Shown here piece by piece: positions 5,844 to 8,558 of a DNA stretch of 8,558 nt. Made by a program: the position numbers and the translations under genes. The stretch comes from Akkermansia muciniphila (GTDB lineage: Bacteria; Pseudomonadota; Gammaproteobacteria; Burkholderiales; Burkholderiaceae_C): contig CALPVM020000087.1 in assembly GCA_943327015.2 (NCBI GenBank), positions 1-8,558 on the forward strand. The letters run 5' to 3'. The notes below the pieces were generated by a model. It was given only the letters and a program-made list of their open reading frames with translations. It ran no database searches and had not been told where the DNA came from. Position 1 is the stretch's first letter. The number at the start of each line of letters is the position of its first letter.

Positions 5844-7141
5844 CCAGCGTGGGTTTTCTCGTATTCTTGTAAAGCGTTCTGGTGGTGCTCTGCAATAAAT
5901 GCTTTAACTTGTGGGTACACCATGTCGCGCCAGCGCCGCCCTGAAAAAATACCGTAGTGGCCGGCACCCTGGGCTTCAAAATGTTTTTGTTTGCTTTTAG
6001 GTACGCCGCTGCAAATGTCGTGCACTGCACGGGTCTGCCCCGAGCCTGAAATGTCGTCGAGTTCGCCCTCTACCGACAAGAGCGCTGTGGTGCTAATGTC
6101 CGCTGGTTTAACGCGCTCCACCACGCCATCGGGATTAATGACATCCCAGGTGCCATTGACGAGGCTAAAGTCCTGAAAAACGACTTTAATGGTTTGCAGG
6201 TAATAGTTGGCATCCATGTCCAGCACGGCATTGTATTCATCGTAAAACTTGCGATGCGCTTCGGTACTGGCATCATCGCCCTTGATCAGGTCTTTAAAGT
6301 AGTCGTAGTGGCTTTTGGCGTGGTGATCAGGGTTCATGGCTACAAAGCCAGTGTGCTGCAAAAAGCCGGGGTACACACGTCTACCTGAACCTGGAAACTT
6401 GGGTGGTACGCGGTAAATGACGTTGTTCTCAAACCAGCTATGGCTTTTGTTCATAGCCAGATTATTGACTGCCGTTGGAGACTTGCGGGCATCAATTGGA
6501 CCACCCATCATGGTCATTGAAATGGGTGTGGTTTCTCCACGGCTGGCCATGAGAGATACAGCGGCCAATACCGGTACCGTGGGTTGGCAGACACTCATCA
6601 CATGGCAGTTAACATACTTGCCCTGCAGGTGCCGGATAAATTCCTGCACATAATTAACGTAGTCGTCCAGATGAAATTCTCCGTCTTTCACTGGTACTAA
6701 ACGCGCATTTTTCCAGTCGGTAATGTACACCTTGTGGTCTTTGAGTAGCGCTTTTACCGTGTCGCGTAGCAGAGTGGCATAGTGCCCGGACAGGGGCGCC
6801 ACAATCAATACGGCAGGCTGATTTTTTATTTTTTGCAGGGTTGCGCTATCGTCGGTGAAGCGTTTAAAACGGCGTAGTTCACAAAAAGGCTTGTCAAGTT
6901 CAACGCGCTCATGAATGGCAACATCCACGCCGTTGACCTCGGTGGTACGAATGCCAAACTCAGGTTTGACGTAGTCCTTGCCCAAGCGGTGCATCAGGTC
7001 GTAGCTGGCCGAAATGCGCTGCGAAAAAGGGTTTTGTCCCAGCAGGGATAAGGGGTTGGAGTAGGCTTTAGCGGCCGCATGCGCCATGTCGGCAAAAGGC
7101 TCCATTAACGACCGTTGCATTTCGTACAGTTGGTACAACAT
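5840..7141 (-). CDS. phaZ: Intracellular polyhydroxyalkanoate depolymerase
   Basis: This 433-residue alpha/beta-hydrolase breaks down the cell's own PHA/PHB granules, releasing hydroxyacids or their CoA esters for growth. It matches the PhaZ1 type of Ralstonia eutropha (about 419 residues), including the start MLYQLYEMQRSLMEPF. The nucleophile is C185 in the elbow VMSVCQP, a cysteine where many lipases have serine. D362 (VEGELDD) and H395 (GAGHYGIFSGRRWR) complete the triad; their spacing of 33 residues equals that of D355-H388 recalled for R. eutropha. No secretion signal is present, in line with action on internal granules. The start at 7141 is chosen because GGAGGAGA lies 6 nt upstream and the family N-terminus begins there; the frame stays open 42 codons further, but that stretch has no family similarity and overlaps the kinase gene. 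A possible PhaR site lies just upstream. The gene overlaps the polyferredoxin gene by 4 bp. Confidence 0.94.
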   Translation of the reverse strand: MLYQLYEMQRSLMEPFADMAHAAAKAYSNPLSLLGQNPFSQRISASYDLMHRLGKDYVKPEFGIRTTEVNGVDVAIHERVELDKPFCELRRFKRFTDDSATLQKIKNQPAVLIVAPLSGHYATLLRDTVKALLKDHKVYITDWKNARLVPVKDGEFHLDDYVNYVQEFIRHLQGKYVNCHVMSVCQPTVPVLAAVSLMASRGETTPISMTMMGGPIDARKSPTAVNNLAMNKSHSWFENNVIYRVPPKFPGSGRRVYPGFLQHTGFVAMNPDHHAKSHYDYFKDLIKGDDASTEAHRKFYDEYNAVLDMDANYYLQTIKVVFQDFSLVNGTWDVINPDGVVERVKPADISTTALLSVEGELDDISGSGQTRAVHDICSGVPKSKQKHFEAQGAGHYGIFSGRRWRDMVYPQVKAFIAEHHQNALQEYEKTHAG

Positions 7142-7147
7142 GTTTAA

Positions 7148-7155
7148 TCTCCTCC
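7148..7155 (-). promoter_or_regulatory. Strong ribosome binding site of phaZ
   Basis: Read on the minus strand this is GGAGGAGA, 6 nt from the ATG at 7141-7139. It is a near-consensus Shine-Dalgarno sequence, the strongest in the window, and it fixes the phaZ start against longer in-frame extensions. Confidence 0.8.
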
Positions 7156-7160
7156 AATAA

Positions 7161-7174
7161 TTGCTGCAGTGCAA
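7161..7174 (-). promoter_or_regulatory. Candidate PhaR operator upstream of phaZ
   Basis: The 14-bp sequence TTGCACTGCAGCAA (minus strand) has inverted ends TTGC and GCAA six bases apart and a central CTGCAG. It sits in the 43-bp gap between the kinase gene and phaZ, 5 nt before the ribosome binding site. TGC/GCA-rich sites are known targets of PhaR, the PHA-responsive repressor that controls phasin and related genes. The match is by resemblance only. No convincing -35/-10 pair was found; TATATT (7172-7177 on the minus strand) is a possible -10 box without a good -35. Confidence 0.35.
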
Positions 7175-7184
7175 TATAACATTT

Positions 7185-8558
7185 TTATTGAATGGATGGG
7201 TAGCCGGTAATCTTTTGTATGTCTTGGTACAGCGGTTGCAGCCGTTGGTACATGCGGCAATAAACACGTTGGTACAGTTGCTCGTAAGTATGGGCGTGCT
7301 CGCTTTGTGGCATAAAGCGTTGGCCCATGCGTGTCATGTGTTTTATAGCAGTGGCAAAGTCCGGGTGCAACCCCAAGCCAACCGATGCCAGTATGGCGGC
7401 ACCTAGACCGCTGGTTTCGTACAGGTGCGGCCGTTCACAGGGCAGGTTAAAGATGTTGGCAGTAATTTGCATGGCAGCATCGCTTTGTGATCCGCCGCCG
7501 GAAATACGCACACTGTTGATGCGTTGGCCGCTGCGTTTTTCGATGCGCTCTTTACCTTCCCGCAGAGCATAGGCTAGGCCTTCCAGAATGGCGCGGTACA
7601 AATGGGCGCGGGTATGAACATCGCCAAAACCAATGACAGCTCCTTTGGCTTCCGGGCCGGGAACTTTGATGCCGGGGTTCCAAAAGGGTTGCAACATTAG
7701 CCCCTGCGAGCCTGCCGGCACGGTGTTAACCAAGGCGTCAAACAGGCTTTCGGGCGCTACGCCGCGCTCTAGTGCGATTTGCTGCTCATGTAGGCCAAAT
7801 TGTTCTTTAAACCAGCTCACCATCCAAAAACCACGGGTAATCTGGATTTCGGTGTTGTAGTGTCCGGGTATAGCGGCTTGGTAGGGCGGAATAAAGGGGG
7901 TGGCTTCTACGTAACGCGCGGTGGTAGTGTTAATGGTAGCCGCTGTGCCATAAGACAGGCAGGCAATGTCCGGTGTCAGACAACCTGCACCTATGACTTC
8001 GCAGGCTTTGTCTGCGGCTCCGGCAATTACGGGCAGGCCTTGGGGAATGCCGGTTTCGCGTGCAGCTTCAGGAGTTACGTGCCCGATCGGTGTACCAGCC
8101 GGAACCAACTCGGGCAGCATACTGGCTGTAATGGGCATGGCATGCCATTTCCAGTCCATTTTGCCGGCCCAGCAGCCCTTTTTGTAGTCAAAAGGAATGT
8201 ACCCGACTTGTGAGGCTACAGAGTCCACCATGTGGCCGGTAAAGCGGTAGTTCAGGTATCCGGACAATAGCAAAAATTTATCCACCTTGGCCCATAACGC
8301 GGGCTGGTGCTGTGCAATCCAATTGGCCTCGGCTTCACGCTGGAAAAAGCGCACCGTATCACGCATGCCAATAGCACCAAAGGCAGTATCCCACCACCAC
8401 GGCAAGGCAGGAGTCTGGTCGGCGCGGCGTTGGTCCAGCCAGATCATGGAGGGTCGCAAAGGATTACCCTTTGCATCCAGAGCCACGGTGCTGCCGCGCT
8501 GTGTGGTAATAACCACCCCTTGCACCAGAGATTTGTCTACTGTGGTGGTAGCCCATAG
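7185..8558 (-). CDS. FGGY-family carbohydrate kinase, 5' end missing
   Basis: The window holds 457 residues of the C-terminal part, with the frame open through the right edge; members usually have about 500-530 residues, so roughly 50-80 are missing. These enzymes phosphorylate sugars or polyols (xylulose, ribulose, glycerol and others) with ATP in the cytoplasm. Seen in order: TTQRGSTVALDAKGNPL and WLDQRR near the visible start (substrate region), GLPVIAGAADKACEVIG with the probable catalytic aspartate (codon 8012-8010), a glycine- and threonine-rich SYGTAATINT loop, GFGDVHTRAHLYRAILEG (second FGGY signature region) and the nucleotide-binding ISGGGSQSDAAMQI. The substrate cannot be told from this sequence; a xylulokinase- or glycerol kinase-like name would be a guess. 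The GTG at 8525 is an internal valine, not the start. phaZ follows 43 bp after the stop codon, so the two may share a transcript. Confidence 0.9.
   Translation of the reverse strand, partial: LWATTTVDKSLVQGVVITTQRGSTVALDAKGNPLRPSMIWLDQRRADQTPALPWWWDTAFGAIGMRDTVRFFQREAEANWIAQHQPALWAKVDKFLLLSGYLNYRFTGHMVDSVASQVGYIPFDYKKGCWAGKMDWKWHAMPITASMLPELVPAGTPIGHVTPEAARETGIPQGLPVIAGAADKACEVIGAGCLTPDIACLSYGTAATINTTTARYVEATPFIPPYQAAIPGHYNTEIQITRGFWMVSWFKEQFGLHEQQIALERGVAPESLFDALVNTVPAGSQGLMLQPFWNPGIKVPGPEAKGAVIGFGDVHTRAHLYRAILEGLAYALREGKERIEKRSGQRINSVRISGGGSQSDAAMQITANIFNLPCERPHLYETSGLGAAILASVGLGLHPDFATAIKHMTRMGQRFMPQSEHAHTYEQLYQRVYCRMYQRLQPLYQDIQKITGYPSIQ

Noticed and set aside
7142..7267. A 42-residue N-terminal extension of PhaZ
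   Set aside because: It would overlap the kinase gene, ignores the excellent GGAGGAGA site at 7148-7155 and adds Cys/Arg/Lys-rich residues with no family match.
7800..8213. Plus-strand open frame of 137 codons across the carbohydrate kinase
   Set aside because: The kinase motifs on the minus strand, including the catalytic aspartate at 8010-8012, cover the same bases; the plus-strand product is low in complexity and unrecognisable.

Overview
The window looks like a chromosomal stretch from a betaproteobacterium, most likely order Burkholderiales and perhaps a freshwater Comamonadaceae-type lineage. This rests on recalled family resemblance (propionyl-CoA carboxylase genes followed by a VOC-family gene, and a PhaZ-type intracellular PHA depolymerase), not on a database search. 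No tRNA, rRNA, CRISPR array, insertion-sequence transposase or phage gene is visible.

Left part, plus strand (1-3500): the end of pccB (propionyl-CoA carboxylase carboxyltransferase subunit), a non-coding block of about 330 bp, pccA (biotin carboxylase plus biotin carrier subunit), and 12 bp later a VOC-fold protein that probably acts as a methylmalonyl-CoA epimerase or a close relative. Together they would carry propionyl-CoA towards methylmalonyl-CoA and succinyl-CoA. The block between pccB and pccA is the most unusual DNA here. It holds a long hairpin with wobble pairs, a second pair of inverted arms each carrying its own small hairpin, crossing stems and a 13-bp direct repeat, so it looks like an inserted repetitive element.

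Middle, plus strand (3571-5169): a methyl-accepting chemotaxis protein with two membrane segments, only a short loop between them, a normal signalling hairpin, and an extra C-terminal Cache-like sensor domain predicted to lie in the cytoplasm. A small hairpin and a 14-bp palindrome separate it from the VOC gene. A strong Shine-Dalgarno sequence favours a TTG start over an upstream in-frame ATG.

Right part, minus strand (8558 down to 5166): an FGGY-family carbohydrate kinase cut by the window edge, then phaZ (intracellular PHA depolymerase), then an RnfB-like polyferredoxin whose ATG overlaps the phaZ stop codon (ATGA). The 43-bp gap before phaZ holds a strong ribosome binding site and a TTGC-N6-GCAA element that could be a PhaR operator. 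The polyferredoxin and the chemotaxis gene converge, and their stop codons share a TTAA palindrome.

Taken together, this is central carbon and storage metabolism: propionyl-CoA use, mobilisation of stored polyhydroxyalkanoate and sugar or polyol phosphorylation, next to one chemoreceptor. I see no clearly new system. The structured element inside the pcc cluster, the phaZ-polyferredoxin coupling, the cytoplasmic C-terminal sensor of the chemoreceptor and the unusual VOC metal-site residues are the points most worth checking.
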